DNA of 64,000 nt from Bog-473 sp963756025 (GTDB lineage Bacteria > Actinomycetota > Acidimicrobiia > Acidimicrobiales > RAAP-2), in contig CAVWMF010000009.1 of the NCBI GenBank assembly GCA_963756025.1, positions 584,761 through 648,760 of the forward strand, in the 5' to 3' direction. Below are positions 1 through 8,803 of the stretch, one piece after another. The notes below the pieces were generated by a model. That model was not told the origin of the DNA, did not search any database, and saw only the letters and a list, made by a program, of their open reading frames with translations. Numbering within the stretch: position 1 is the stretch's first letter; each line of letters opens with the position of its first letter. The translations under genes were made by a program, and so were the position numbers.

Positions 1-393
1 TCGACGGCCGACGCAGACGGCCGGCCCCACATGACCGGCGTCGGTGCCTTCTGGGTCGACAGCAGGTACTACTTCTGCGGCGGTCCCGGTTCGCGCAAGA
101 TCCGCAACGTCGAGCGAGACCCCCGCTGCGCCTTCGGTATCGCCATCGACGGCTACGACGTGGCACTCGAAGGCCGGGCGGTCCGCGTCACCGATGACAG
201 GCGGCTCGTGGACCTGACTGCGGTGTTCGCCCGGGGTGGCTGGGCACCCACGGTTGCCGAGGGTGGTTTCACCCACGAGTACAGCGCTCCCAGCGCCGGG
301 CCACCCCCGTGGTACGTCTACGAGTTCACGCCCGAAGAGGTCTATGCCGTTGCGACCAGGGAGCCCGGCGGCGCCACCAGGTGGACATTCTGA
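1..393 (+). CDS. Pyridoxamine 5'-phosphate oxidase-family protein, 5' end missing
   Basis: The frame is open from the first base and reads STADADGRPH before the first methionine, so the gene starts outside the window. The visible 130 residues show the split-barrel flavin-binding pattern of the PPOX family: DADGRPH, then F-W-V-D, then SRKIRNVERDPR, the usual phosphate-contacting region. Small actinobacterial members of this family are often F420- or FMN-dependent reductases. The substrate cannot be told from this fragment. The gene ends 91 bases before yebC and shows no sign of being co-transcribed with it. Confidence 0.75.
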   Translation, partial: STADADGRPHMTGVGAFWVDSRYYFCGGPGSRKIRNVERDPRCAFGIAIDGYDVALEGRAVRVTDDRRLVDLTAVFARGGWAPTVAEGGFTHEYSAPSAGPPPWYVYEFTPEEVYAVATREPGGATRWTF

Positions 394-484
394 GCGCGCC
401 CTCCTCGTCGGGCTTCTGGGCCTCCCGATACAATGGATCCTCCAGCTCTCAGTCCGTACCCAGTCTTCGCTCCAAGGGAGGAAT

Positions 485-1234
485 ATGTCGGGTCACTCCA
501 AGTGGGCGACAACCAAATATCGCAAGGGCGCACAGGACAAGGCACGCGCCAAAATCTTCGCCAAGCTGATCCGCCAGGTCGAGGTGGCGGCGCGCGAAGG
601 CGGCGGCGACATGGATGCCAACGCCGCTCTGCGCACCGCCTACCAGAAGGCACGGAGCTCGTCGGTCCCGCTCGACACCATTGAGAAGGCGATCAAGCGG
701 GGCACGGGCGAGCTCGAAGGCGTGCGGTACGAAGCGATCAACTATGAGGGCTACGGCCCGGCCGGTGTGGCGATCATGGTCGAGACGCTGAGTGACAATC
801 GCAACCGCACCGGTTCGGAGATCCGCAACCTTTTCAACAAGAACGGCGGCAACATGGCCGAACCGGGGGCCGTGGGTTGGCAGTTCGAACGCAAAGGCAT
901 CGTGAGCGTTGCCCGTGACCAGGACGAGGACAAGGTCATGGAGATCGCCATGGAGGGCGGGGCCGAGAACCTCTCGGACAACGGCGAGTTCTGGATCGTC
1001 ACGTGCGCCCCCGCCGACCTCGACTCCGTCCGCCGGGCCCTGGACGATGCCGGGATAGCGCCGGCATCCGTCGACCTCTCCCTCGAGCCGACCACCCTGG
1101 TGCCCGTGCAGGACGAGGGCGAGGCCAAGCGCGTCCTGCGGCTCCTCGAGGCGATCGACGACCACGACGACGTGCAGGCCGTCCACGCCAATGCCGACAT
1201 TTCCGATGCGGTCCTGGCGGCCTTCGAGGGCTGA
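485..1234 (+). CDS. yebC: YebC/PmpR-family protein (DUF28)
   Basis: The 249-residue protein opens with the family signature MSGHSKW and carries the DUF28 features throughout, including GTGELEGVRYEAINYEGYG around residues 76-95. Family members are DNA-binding regulators or, in more recent work, factors that help ribosomes through difficult stretches; the role here is not shown by the sequence. The start is chosen because GGGAGG lies just upstream and the family always begins at this motif; the frame is open further upstream but the extra residues look nothing like the family. It precedes ruvC by 50 bases, the classic actinobacterial order yebC-ruvC-ruvA-ruvB. Confidence 0.95.
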   Translation: MSGHSKWATTKYRKGAQDKARAKIFAKLIRQVEVAAREGGGDMDANAALRTAYQKARSSSVPLDTIEKAIKRGTGELEGVRYEAINYEGYGPAGVAIMVETLSDNRNRTGSEIRNLFNKNGGNMAEPGAVGWQFERKGIVSVARDQDEDKVMEIAMEGGAENLSDNGEFWIVTCAPADLDSVRRALDDAGIAPASVDLSLEPTTLVPVQDEGEAKRVLRLLEAIDDHDDVQAVHANADISDAVLAAFEG

Positions 1235-1284
1235 AGGGCGTCGGTCCACCCCCTCTGAGGGGTCTCGGGCTACGCTACGAACGC

Positions 1285-1809
1285 ATGTTCGTATTGGGGA
1301 TCGACCCGGGGCTTTCCCGCTGCGGCTACGGCCTGGTGGTCCGAGGTGAGGCTGACAGCGCTCTGAAGGCACGCGCCGCCGGGGTGATCGAGACCGATCC
1401 GGCCGCGGCGTTGCCGGACCGCTTGCTCATCCTCCACACTGAGCTCAGGTCCCTGGTGCGTGAGTACTCGCCCGATGTCGTGGCGGTGGAACGGGTCTTT
1501 TTCCAGGTCAACGTCAAGACGGCCATGTCGGTCGGGCAAGCCAGCGGGTTGGCCCTCCTCGTGGCGGCCGAGTCGGGCTGCGAGGTGGCGCAGTACACAT
1601 CGAACGAGGTCAAGCAGGCGCTCGTGGGCTACGGCGCTGCCACCAAGGACCAGGTACAGCGGATGGTGGCCAACGTCCTGGGACTGGCGATCCCGCCGAG
1701 CCCGCCTGACGCTGCTGATGCCCTGGCCCTGGCCGTCTGTCATCTGACCACCGTTCCACTACGGCGCGCCATGGGTGCCGCGCTGGCCCGGCAGGCGGGC
1801 CCGTCATGA
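1285..1809 (+). CDS. ruvC: Crossover junction endodeoxyribonuclease RuvC
   Basis: The 174-residue protein cuts Holliday junctions symmetrically during recombination. The four acidic metal ligands of the RNase H-like fold are visible: D7 in GIDPG, E69 in AVERVFF, and D142 and D145 in PPDAADA. These match the spacing in E. coli RuvC (7, 66, 138, 141). The start ATG at 1285 fits the family; the frame is open further upstream but only across the end of yebC. The stop is followed after 13 bases by ruvA, whose ribosome-binding site overlaps the ruvC stop, which suggests coupled translation. Confidence 0.96.
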   Translation: MFVLGIDPGLSRCGYGLVVRGEADSALKARAAGVIETDPAAALPDRLLILHTELRSLVREYSPDVVAVERVFFQVNVKTAMSVGQASGLALLVAAESGCEVAQYTSNEVKQALVGYGAATKDQVQRMVANVLGLAIPPSPPDAADALALAVCHLTTVPLRRAMGAALARQAGPS

Positions 1810-1822
1810 AGGAGGACCCTCA

Positions 1823-2428
1823 GTGATCGGACTCTTGCGGGGAAAAGTTGCGCTCCGTTCGGCGGAGGGAGAGGTGATCATCGACGTGGGCGGCGTCGGG
1901 TATCGAGTCGCAGTGACCCCGGCCACGGCCGTCGCCCTCATGGTGGGCGGGTCAGCGAACGAGGCCACGCTGTTCATCCATACCCACGTGCGCGAGGACG
2001 CCATCGTGCTCTACGGGTTCGTCCATGACGATGAGCGCCGGTGCTTCGAGGTGCTCCTCGGGTCGCACGGTGTGGGACCCTCGCTGGCCTTGGCCATCAT
2101 GGCCGTCCTGTCGCCCGCGTCCCTTTCCACGGCCGTGCTCGAGGACGATCTCGACATGTTGTGCACCGTGCCCGGTGTAGGCCGCAAGACGGCGGCACGG
2201 CTGGTGATCGAGCTCAAGAGCCGACTCGACCTGCCCGATCTCTCGCTCGACGTCCCGGGGTCTTCGGGTGGCAGCGCGACCAGGACCTCGCGCTCGGAGG
2301 CCCGGGCGGCGCTGGCCGAGCTTGGCTACGCCCCCGACGAGATCCGTGGCGCGCTCGACGGGTTGCGCGACGATGTCGGTGTGGAAGAGATGCTGCGCCT
2401 GGCGTTGCGCGAGCTGGCCAGCCGGTGA
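1823..2428 (+). CDS. ruvA: Holliday junction branch-migration subunit RuvA
   Basis: The 201-residue protein binds four-way junctions and loads the RuvB motor. It begins with GTG, giving the typical RuvA start (V/M)IGLLRGKV; AAGGAGGA seven bases upstream decides this start. The OB-fold N-domain spans about residues 1-65. Two helix-hairpin-helix motifs follow, SHGVGPSLAL (81-90) and VPGVGRKTAA (116-125). The flexible C-terminal domain that contacts RuvB is about residues 150-201, ending EEMLRLALREL. The gene lies between ruvC and ruvB in a tight operon. Confidence 0.96.
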   Translation: MIGLLRGKVALRSAEGEVIIDVGGVGYRVAVTPATAVALMVGGSANEATLFIHTHVREDAIVLYGFVHDDERRCFEVLLGSHGVGPSLALAIMAVLSPASLSTAVLEDDLDMLCTVPGVGRKTAARLVIELKSRLDLPDLSLDVPGSSGGSATRTSRSEARAALAELGYAPDEIRGALDGLRDDVGVEEMLRLALRELASR

Positions 2429-2447
2429 TCCATGCGAGGCGGTTCGC

Positions 2448-3551
2448 ATGAGCCCGAAGGCACGCCGCGAGGTGCTGGCGACGGCTGACGAGACCGAAGG
2501 CGCCGGCGACCCCGACGCCAGACTGGTGGCACCGGTCGTGGCTGGCGGCGGCGAGGAGATCGAGGAGGCCGGCCTCCGGCCCCGGTCGCTGACCGAGTTC
2601 GTCGGGCAGGCCCAGCTGGTGGAGCACCTCGGGATTGTCATTCAGGCGGCCCGGCAGCGGCAGCAACCGGTGGACCACATTCTCTTCGCCGGACCGCCCG
2701 GTCTCGGGAAGACGTCGTTGGCGGGGATCGTCGCCACCGAAATGGGGGCCGGCCTGCGCATCACCTCGGGCCCCGTGCTGACGCGGGCCGGCGACCTGGC
2801 CGCCTTGCTGACCGACCTGCAGGACGGCGACGTCCTCTTCATCGACGAGATCCATCGGTTGCACCGCTCTGTCGAGGAGATGCTCTACTCCGCCATGGAG
2901 GACGCCAAGCTCGACATCCTGATCGGCAAGGGTCCGACGGCTCGTTCCATCCGTCTCGACCTGCCGCGGTTCACGCTGGTCGGCGCCACCACGCGCACGG
3001 GTCTGGTCTCGGGCCCCCTGCGCGATCGCTTCGGCTTCGTCGGCCGTCTTGATCTGTACGCCTCGTCCGACCTGCAGGCCATCGTGATGCGTTCGGCCCG
3101 GATCCTGCACGTCGACATCGACCAGGAGGGCGCCACACGGATTGCCGGGCGCTCGCGCGGCACGCCGCGTGTGGCCAACCGGCTCTTGCGCCGGGTACGT
3201 GATTTCGCCGAAGTGCGCGGGAACGGCTCGGTCAACGGCACGACAGCGGCGGAAGGCCTCGATCTGTTCGGGGTCGACGAGCTCGGTCTGGACAAGGTGG
3301 ACCGGGCCATCCTCGAGACACTGTGCGGTCGATTCGGGGGTCAACCGATCGGGTTGACCACCTTGGCGCAGTGCGTCGGTGAAGAGACCGACACGATCGA
3401 GGATGCCTACGAGCCCTATCTCCTGCAGTGCGGCCTCATCCTGCGCACGGCACGGGGTCGGGTGCCGACACCCCGGGCCTGGGCGCACCTCGGTCAGACG
3501 CCGCCGGCCGGATCGATCGTGCCCGAGGTGCCGACACTGTTCGAGCCCTGA
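2448..3551 (+). CDS. ruvB: Holliday junction branch-migration ATPase RuvB
   Basis: The 367-residue AAA+ motor drives branch migration with RuvA. Visible are Walker A GPPGLGKTS (82-90), Walker B LFIDEIHRL (130-138), the sensor region GATTRTG and arginine-finger region RDRFG, and a winged-helix C-terminus ending PRAWAHLG. The N-terminal 40 residues are acidic and family-variable. ATG at 2448 is the first plausible start after ruvA, 19 bases downstream of its stop. The gene ends 10 bases from a convergent kinase gene, with no room for a classical terminator between them. Confidence 0.96.
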   Translation: MSPKARREVLATADETEGAGDPDARLVAPVVAGGGEEIEEAGLRPRSLTEFVGQAQLVEHLGIVIQAARQRQQPVDHILFAGPPGLGKTSLAGIVATEMGAGLRITSGPVLTRAGDLAALLTDLQDGDVLFIDEIHRLHRSVEEMLYSAMEDAKLDILIGKGPTARSIRLDLPRFTLVGATTRTGLVSGPLRDRFGFVGRLDLYASSDLQAIVMRSARILHVDIDQEGATRIAGRSRGTPRVANRLLRRVRDFAEVRGNGSVNGTTAAEGLDLFGVDELGLDKVDRAILETLCGRFGGQPIGLTTLAQCVGEETDTIEDAYEPYLLQCGLILRTARGRVPTPRAWAHLGQTPPAGSIVPEVPTLFEP

Positions 3552-3561
3552 GCCACGGAGC

Positions 3562-5397
3562 TCAGGCCAGCGTGAGCGCCGCCGGCCCTTCGTGGCGCAG
3601 CGGGAGGAACACGCGAAACGTTGTTGCCCAGCCGGGGAGGTCGATGATGTCGATGAAGCCCTCATGGGCCTCTGCGACGGATTTGGCGATGGCTAGTCCG
3701 AGGCCCGTTCCGGGCACACCCATCTCCATGGCCGCCGCCAGTCGGTAGAACCGCTCGAAGAGCTGGGGGCGATCCGCTTCAGGGATACCGGGTCCTTGGT
3801 CCTGCACGAGTATCCGGGCGAAGTCGTCGACCATGTCGACCACCACGTTCACCGTGCCACCGGACTCCGAGAACTTGATGGCGTTGGAGAGCAGATTTCC
3901 GAGGAGCTGGTGCAGGCGGGTGGCGTCGCCGAACACCGGGACCTGGGAGCCCGGAGAGAGCGACACGGTGCACCCGGCCCGGGCCGCCGCCGTCTGTGCG
4001 CCGTGTACGGATTCGTCGGCCAGCTGGCGCAGGTCGAGCTCGGTGAAGGTCACCCGCAATCCGTGCCCGCCGCCGGGGTCGGCCAGGAGGTCCTCGGCCA
4101 CCCGCTGCAGCTGCGCCGAGTTGCGGTCGATGGTGCGCAGCATCCGCATCTGGTCATCGGTCAATTCTGGCACTTCGTCGAGGAGGAGTTCGATGAAACC
4201 GCGGATGGAGGTGATGGGTGTGCGCAATTCGTGGGAGACGGTGGCCACGATGTCGTCCTTCATCTTGGTCAGCTCGCGGAGACGGTTGTTCTGCTCAATG
4301 AGCGACTGGGTCACCTCCCGTTGGACCGAGTAGAGCCGCTCGCGTTCGGCCGCCAATTGCTCGCGTTCGGTGACGTCGATCGCCACCACGACATAGCCGG
4401 CGCTGACGGTGCTGTCCGCCCCTTCGGTCCCCCCCTGGGACGGCAGCGTGCGGACCCGCACGACGCAGCGGCGTTGCTCGCCGTTCTTGCGGCGGGCGGT
4501 CCAGGGGACCTCGGCCACCGTTTCGGGGTAGACGGGGTCGAGCGCTTTGCGCATGGCGTCGATCGTGCGCCGCCGCTCGGTGATCTGCGCCGGGTCGATG
4601 AAGTCCGCGATGGAACGGATGCCGACGACCTCGGACGCGTTGTAGCCGAGCATCAGCTCGGCCCCGGCCGAGAAGAATGTCACCGTTCCGGTCGGATCGA
4701 CACCCATGATGGCGCTCCCGGTGGCGGCCCGCAGCAGTGTCTCGAGGCGTTCGCGGGCATTGTGGGCGTCATCGGCATTCCGCTTGGCCAGGAGCGATTG
4801 CTGGGCGAGATCGCTGACATAGATCCGGTCGCGGTGGACCATGGTCGAGATCGTGGAGGCCACCATGGTGGTCACGATCACCAGCACGACCACCAGGCGC
4901 CACGTGGAGAGCGGGTAATTGGGAGGCCCGACGAGGAGGATCGGCACCATGAGGGCCAGGTCCATGCAGAACAGCCCGACGAGGAGGTGGAGCCGGCGGC
5001 CGTAGAGGGACATCCAGACGATCGGGAGCAGGTAGACGACCAGGAGCTCGGAATGGCTCGGTCCCTGGGCGTCACGGATGATGGCGATGACGGCGATGTA
5101 GCCGATGGGAATGACCAGCCAGGCCCAGTCCGGAAGCCGTTCCCAGGGAAGGACGAATGCGGCGATCAGGAGGAGGAAGAAAAGGAGAAGGGCGATGAGG
5201 ATCTCGACCCGGGCCCCATGGGGGAACGGAATGATGCCGATGAGGACAGTACCGAGCGCAACCAGTGCGAAAAGGGGCAGCCGCACCCTGGAGGGACCCG
5301 AGAAACCGGGGATTTTGGACCCGATCGCCTCGGACTGCAGACCCCGCGTCCCAACGACGGCCTTCTCGCCCGTGGCTGGAAGCGGAGCAGCGCTCAT
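3562..5397 (-). CDS. Membrane-bound PAS sensor histidine kinase
   Basis: The 611-residue kinase has six or so hydrophobic helices in residues 38-185, without a large extracellular loop, then a PAS domain at about 222-345 (SAIMGVDPTG to the C-terminal VTEREQ). The HisKA phospho-acceptor is SHELRTPITS with histidine near residue 389. The HATPase domain shows the N box (LLGNLLSNAIKFSESGG), G1 (DQGPGIP) and G2 (GTGLGLAIA). A sensor built mainly of membrane helices plus PAS suggests it reads a membrane, redox or small-ligand signal; the signal itself is unknown. It lies 13 bases downstream of its cognate response regulator on the same strand. Confidence 0.92.
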   Translation of the reverse strand: MSAAPLPATGEKAVVGTRGLQSEAIGSKIPGFSGPSRVRLPLFALVALGTVLIGIIPFPHGARVEILIALLLFFLLLIAAFVLPWERLPDWAWLVIPIGYIAVIAIIRDAQGPSHSELLVVYLLPIVWMSLYGRRLHLLVGLFCMDLALMVPILLVGPPNYPLSTWRLVVVLVIVTTMVASTISTMVHRDRIYVSDLAQQSLLAKRNADDAHNARERLETLLRAATGSAIMGVDPTGTVTFFSAGAELMLGYNASEVVGIRSIADFIDPAQITERRRTIDAMRKALDPVYPETVAEVPWTARRKNGEQRRCVVRVRTLPSQGGTEGADSTVSAGYVVVAIDVTEREQLAAERERLYSVQREVTQSLIEQNNRLRELTKMKDDIVATVSHELRTPITSIRGFIELLLDEVPELTDDQMRMLRTIDRNSAQLQRVAEDLLADPGGGHGLRVTFTELDLRQLADESVHGAQTAAARAGCTVSLSPGSQVPVFGDATRLHQLLGNLLSNAIKFSESGGTVNVVVDMVDDFARILVQDQGPGIPEADRPQLFERFYRLAAAMEMGVPGTGLGLAIAKSVAEAHEGFIDIIDLPGWATTFRVFLPLRHEGPAALTLA

Positions 5398-5410
5398 GAT
5401 CGAACTGCGT

Positions 5411-6109
5411 TCACCTTGCCCGCGCGCGATAACGGTATCCGAAACCTCGCACCGTTTCGATCGGACCGTCGTCCTGATCTCCCCAACCGAGCTTGCGCCT
5501 GAGGCGCAGGACGGCGTATTTCACACGCGAGGGTGCCAGTCCGCTCGGGTCGTCCCAGGCCAACTCGATCAGCTGATCCGACGAGAGCACCTGACCCTGA
5601 TGGCGCACCAGCGTGGCCAAGAGCCGGTATTCCGTCGGTGTCAGCACGACGGGAACACCCGCCACCGTGACTTGGGACTCGGAGAAGTCCACCCGGATCG
5701 ACTCGTCCTCGAAAGACACGATCGGCTCGTTCCGCTGTACCTGGCGCCGGCTGATGGCCTGGATACGGGCGAGGAGCTCCACCCGGCTGAAAGGCTTTGT
5801 CAGGTAGTCGTCGGCGCCCGCATTGAGCCCCCGCACCTTGTCGCGCTCGGTGGAGAGCGCGGTCAACATGAGGACGGGGACGTCGCTCATGTCCCGGATC
5901 CGCTCGAGGACCTGCCACCCGTCGAGGTCGGGCATACCCACGTCGAGGATGACCAGGTTGGGCTGCTTCTGGTGGAACAGGCGGACCCCGTCCCGGCCCA
6001 ACATGGCTTCGGTGACCGTGAAACCCTCGCGTTCGAGCATCGTCCGCAGGAGTTGCCTGATGTCGGCCTCGTCCTCGATAACGAGGACTGAAATGTTCCC
6101 ATTGCGCAT
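5411..6109 (-). CDS. OmpR/PhoB-family response regulator
   Basis: The 232-residue regulator has a receiver domain with the acidic pair in IEDEAD (residues 11-16), phospho-acceptor D56 in LVILDVGMP and lysine 105 in LTKPFS. A winged-helix DNA-binding domain follows (about 135-230), containing LTPTEYRLLATL and ending TVRGFGYRYRARAR. The start MRNGNIS is chosen because the receiver domain begins there; the frame is open for 230 further codons upstream with no family similarity. It is first in a two-gene operon with the PAS kinase. Its upstream region is the hairpin-rich gap before yajC, so its own promoter should lie there. Confidence 0.93.
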   Translation of the reverse strand: MRNGNISVLVIEDEADIRQLLRTMLEREGFTVTEAMLGRDGVRLFHQKQPNLVILDVGMPDLDGWQVLERIRDMSDVPVLMLTALSTERDKVRGLNAGADDYLTKPFSRVELLARIQAISRRQVQRNEPIVSFEDESIRVDFSESQVTVAGVPVVLTPTEYRLLATLVRHQGQVLSSDQLIELAWDDPSGLAPSRVKYAVLRLRRKLGWGDQDDGPIETVRGFGYRYRARAR

Positions 6110-6644
6110 GCAGCACTGAACTGTACTGGGAACACGGGGTGATTTCGCGTTTCTGGGCGCGGCAGCACCAGGGCTCGGCGAGCAACGGTGCGCCGGAGGG
6201 CCACCACCGGTTCCCACTCGGATGACTCCGACCGATGGTGGCCCCTCTTGACCCGGCGCACTGTTGCTGCCATTTCCCTCCCGATCCACCCCCCGGAAGA
6301 GGTCATCGATCGCCAAGGAATCGGGGTTCTCGACCTGGTCACCCCCCTCCGGGCGACCAGGTTCGGGAGTTCGTGACCTGCGTCTGTGCAGGTCCCATGC
6401 TGGAGGAGGCATGGTGCAGGTTCGGCGCATTCGGGTTGCCGTCCGGTTGCCCGGCCGGAAAATTCCTGCTTCCGCACCCCCGGTGGCCGCGGGGGAGTTC
6501 CGGCCGGGGTCCGTCGAGGGAGGGCACCCCGGGCCCAGGTCAATGACCAGACAGGGGGGATGACCGGTCGGAGACCGGCACGAAATGCCAAGATGCAGGA
6601 GATAGGGTGTCGCTTCGCATGCACCCCGGCTTGAAGGACCCCAC
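6110..6644. other. 535-base divergent gap between the regulator and yajC
   Basis: No convincing gene is seen on either strand; short open frames exist but have no family features and overlap one another. The gap must hold the promoters of the minus-strand regulator operon and of yajC-secD-secF. Its middle part (6331-6578) is unusually rich in perfect inverted repeats and is entered separately. The last 25 bases before yajC contain a weak purine-rich ribosome-binding region (TTGAAGGA). Confidence 0.7.
6331..6578. ncRNA. Candidate structured RNA or leader with five inverted repeats
   Basis: Five hairpins can be read directly. (1) ACCTGGTC 6333-6340 pairs with GACCAGGT 6355-6362. (2) GACCTGC 6375-6381 pairs with GCAGGTC 6388-6394. 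(3) CCATGC 6395-6400 pairs with GCATGG 6409-6414, immediately next to hairpin 2. (4) CCCGGCCGGAA 6450-6460 pairs perfectly over 11 bp with TTCCGGCCGGG 6498-6508 and encloses an inner stem CCCCCG 6477-6482 / CGGGGG 6490-6495. (5) CCGGTC 6564-6569 pairs with GACCGG 6573-6578. No T-run follows any of them, so they do not look like intrinsic terminators, and terminators are not expected between divergent genes. It could be a leader of yajC-secD-secF, a leader of the regulator operon on the other strand, or a separate small RNA. It does not match any RNA family I can recognise; chance pairing in GC-rich DNA is the alternative. Confidence 0.4.
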
Positions 6645-7088
6645 ATGACGCAATTTCCCGCCCTCGTCGAATTCTTCGCGGCGACCACCAAGAAGTCGAC
6701 GAATCCCACGGCCCTGATCATCCTCGTCGTGGTGGCCTTCGCCGGGTACTTCCTCTTCCTCAAGCCCCAGCAGCGCAAGGCCAAGGCCGCCCGGGCCAAT
6801 CAGGGCTCGGGGTACATGGTCGGCGACGAGGTCCAGACGATCGGCGGGGTGGTCGGGACGATTCTCGAGATTCACGGCGACCGCTACACGCTCCTCACCG
6901 GGAGTACCGGCAACGACGGCAATCTCGACGGGGCCCAACCGACGCGCATCGTGTTCGTGCGCCAGGCCATCGCGCGGAAACTCGACCCGGTCGTGATCCC
7001 GGACGCGGACATCGACGATGACGACCACGAGTTCCACCATGAGTCGGTGGAGATCGAAGACCACGACGGGGAGGATAAGGAGGCGTGA
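6645..7088 (+). CDS. yajC: Preprotein translocase subunit YajC
   Basis: The 147-residue protein is a small partner of SecDF at the Sec translocon. It has one membrane helix (about residues 23-39) followed by the family motif FLKPQQRKAK, then a conserved core GYMVGDEVQTIGGVVGTI. The tail (residues 113-147) is strongly acidic (DIDDDDHE and similar), longer than in many homologues. Its stop overlaps the GTG start of secD by four bases, so the two are almost certainly translated together. Confidence 0.93.
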   Translation: MTQFPALVEFFAATTKKSTNPTALIILVVVAFAGYFLFLKPQQRKAKAARANQGSGYMVGDEVQTIGGVVGTILEIHGDRYTLLTGSTGNDGNLDGAQPTRIVFVRQAIARKLDPVVIPDADIDDDDHEFHHESVEIEDHDGEDKEA

Positions 7089-8803
7089 GCCCGGCGTCGT
7101 CTCGAGCCCAGACGCGGCAGAGGCGGAACCTTCTCGTCAGCGTGCTGGCCGTCGTGATCATCTCGGTGGGTTCTTTTGCCGCCGTCTTCGCTGCGAGCTG
7201 GACGCCACGGCTCGGACTCGATCTGGCGGGGGGACTTTCCGTCGTCTATCAGACCGCGAAGACCGTTTCTCCGGCTGAATTGCAGGAGACCGTGGCCATT
7301 CTCGACAACCGGGTGAACGGGCTCGGTGTGTCCGGGGCCGAAGTGAGCACGGCCGGCAACAACGAGATCTCCGTGTCGATCCCGGGCGTCAAGAACGCGG
7401 CCGCCCTGCTGGCCGAAATCGGGAACACGGCGCAGCTCTTCTTCCGGCCCGTGCTCTGCACCGCCTACCCCCTGTCACTGAGTCCGGCCACCAAAGCGAC
7501 GAAGACGAGCCCGGCCAAACCGGCCGAGAAACCCATCTCAGGCGACAAGACGCTGCCCGCGTGCGGGGCCACCTACGCCACCACACTGGCCAACCTGGCT
7601 GTCACGCCCAACAGTTCGGTGCAGGGGTACTCGTCCAACAACCCGTCGCCCGACCCGGGATTCGCCCAGTACACGAGCACCAGCACCGATGTGAAGAACT
7701 ACCCGAGCCGCACCGTCCTGCTCCCGAGCCTGCCGGCCGCCGGATCGTCGACCAAGGGCTCGCTCCGCTATGTGCTCGGTCCGGAGCAGATGACGGGTAA
7801 CGCGATCGGTTCGGCTGTCGCGCAGCAGAGCCAGACCGGGCAATGGGAGGTCAACTACACCCTCAGGGGCGCCGCCGGCTCCGCCTTGTGGGACAAGGTA
7901 GCCGAGGAGAACTTCCACCTCCTCCTCGGGATCGAGCTCGACGGCGTGGTCCAGTCGGCCCCGCTCATCCAGCCCACGCAGGACAGCTTCACCTCGTTCG
8001 ACGGACAGGGCACGATCAGCGGCGGCAATATGACCGAGGCCGACGCCAAGTCGCTCGCCCTGGCCATGGAATTCGGCTCCCTGCCCGTCCGCCTCAAGCA
8101 GCTCACCACCCAGACGGTGTCGCCCACCCTGGGCAAGTCCGCCCTGCACGCCGGGCTCGGGGCCGGTATCGCCGGTCTCGTCTTGGTCCTGCTCTATGTG
8201 GTGCTGTACTACCGGGCTCTCGGGCTCGTCGTGATCTCGGGGCTGGTGCTGACCGCCATGGCCCTGTGGGCCATCATCTCGGCGCTCGGGCATACCTCGT
8301 TCAGCCCGAGCTTCGACCTGGCGGGCATCACGGGCCTCATCGTGTCCATCGGGATCACCGTGGACTCCTACATCGTCTATTTCGAACGATTAAAAGACGA
8401 GACCCGCTCGGGTCGCTCCATCCGCACCTCGGTCGACCGGGGCTTCAAGAGTGCCTGGCGCACGGTGTGGGCGGCCGACTTCGTCTCCTTGCTGGCCGCC
8501 GTCGTCCTCTACGTGGTCGCCGTCGGCGACGTCAAGGGCTTCGCCTTCTTCCTCGGCCTGTCGACCATCATGGACATGCTCTTCACCTGGTTCTACACCC
8601 GGCCGCTGGTCATCCTCCTCGGCCGCAGCGACCACCTGCAGGGTGCGGGTCGGTTCGGCATCGCCCGGGGCCTGGCCATGACGGGCCGTGGGACCGGGAA
8701 TGAGGACCAGCCCCACAACGGGGCCGGTGACGGGACCGGGACGGGGTCGGGCTCAGGACCCAGGGGCGGCCTCATCAAGCCCGGGCGGGTGCCCGCGTCG
8801 TGA
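7085..8803 (+). CDS. secD: Protein translocase subunit SecD
   Basis: The 572-residue membrane protein uses the proton gradient to help finish export through SecYEG. An N-terminal helix (about 15-35) is followed by the conserved GLDLAGGLSVVY, a periplasmic P1 region (about 60-345, with a threonine/serine/lysine-rich insert near 135-160), and five C-terminal helices containing GITVDSYIVYFERLKDE, the SecD signature. The GTG start at 7085 overlaps the yajC stop and the stop overlaps the secF start, an uninterrupted translational chain. The C-terminal 45 residues are glycine-rich and variable. Confidence 0.95.
   Translation: MSPASSRAQTRQRRNLLVSVLAVVIISVGSFAAVFAASWTPRLGLDLAGGLSVVYQTAKTVSPAELQETVAILDNRVNGLGVSGAEVSTAGNNEISVSIPGVKNAAALLAEIGNTAQLFFRPVLCTAYPLSLSPATKATKTSPAKPAEKPISGDKTLPACGATYATTLANLAVTPNSSVQGYSSNNPSPDPGFAQYTSTSTDVKNYPSRTVLLPSLPAAGSSTKGSLRYVLGPEQMTGNAIGSAVAQQSQTGQWEVNYTLRGAAGSALWDKVAEENFHLLLGIELDGVVQSAPLIQPTQDSFTSFDGQGTISGGNMTEADAKSLALAMEFGSLPVRLKQLTTQTVSPTLGKSALHAGLGAGIAGLVLVLLYVVLYYRALGLVVISGLVLTAMALWAIISALGHTSFSPSFDLAGITGLIVSIGITVDSYIVYFERLKDETRSGRSIRTSVDRGFKSAWRTVWAADFVSLLAAVVLYVVAVGDVKGFAFFLGLSTIMDMLFTWFYTRPLVILLGRSDHLQGAGRFGIARGLAMTGRGTGNEDQPHNGAGDGTGTGSGSGPRGGLIKPGRVPAS

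Noticed and set aside
3796..5502. A 568-codon plus-strand frame opposite the PAS kinase
   Set aside because: His/Asp/Gly-rich shadow translation; the kinase on the minus strand has all expected motifs.
6331..6578. SRP RNA or another known housekeeping RNA in the hairpin-rich gap
   Set aside because: The SRP apical core (GGAAGGNAGCAG-type) is not present; only a short partial match, GGAAGCAG, occurs on the minus strand and outside a fitting stem.
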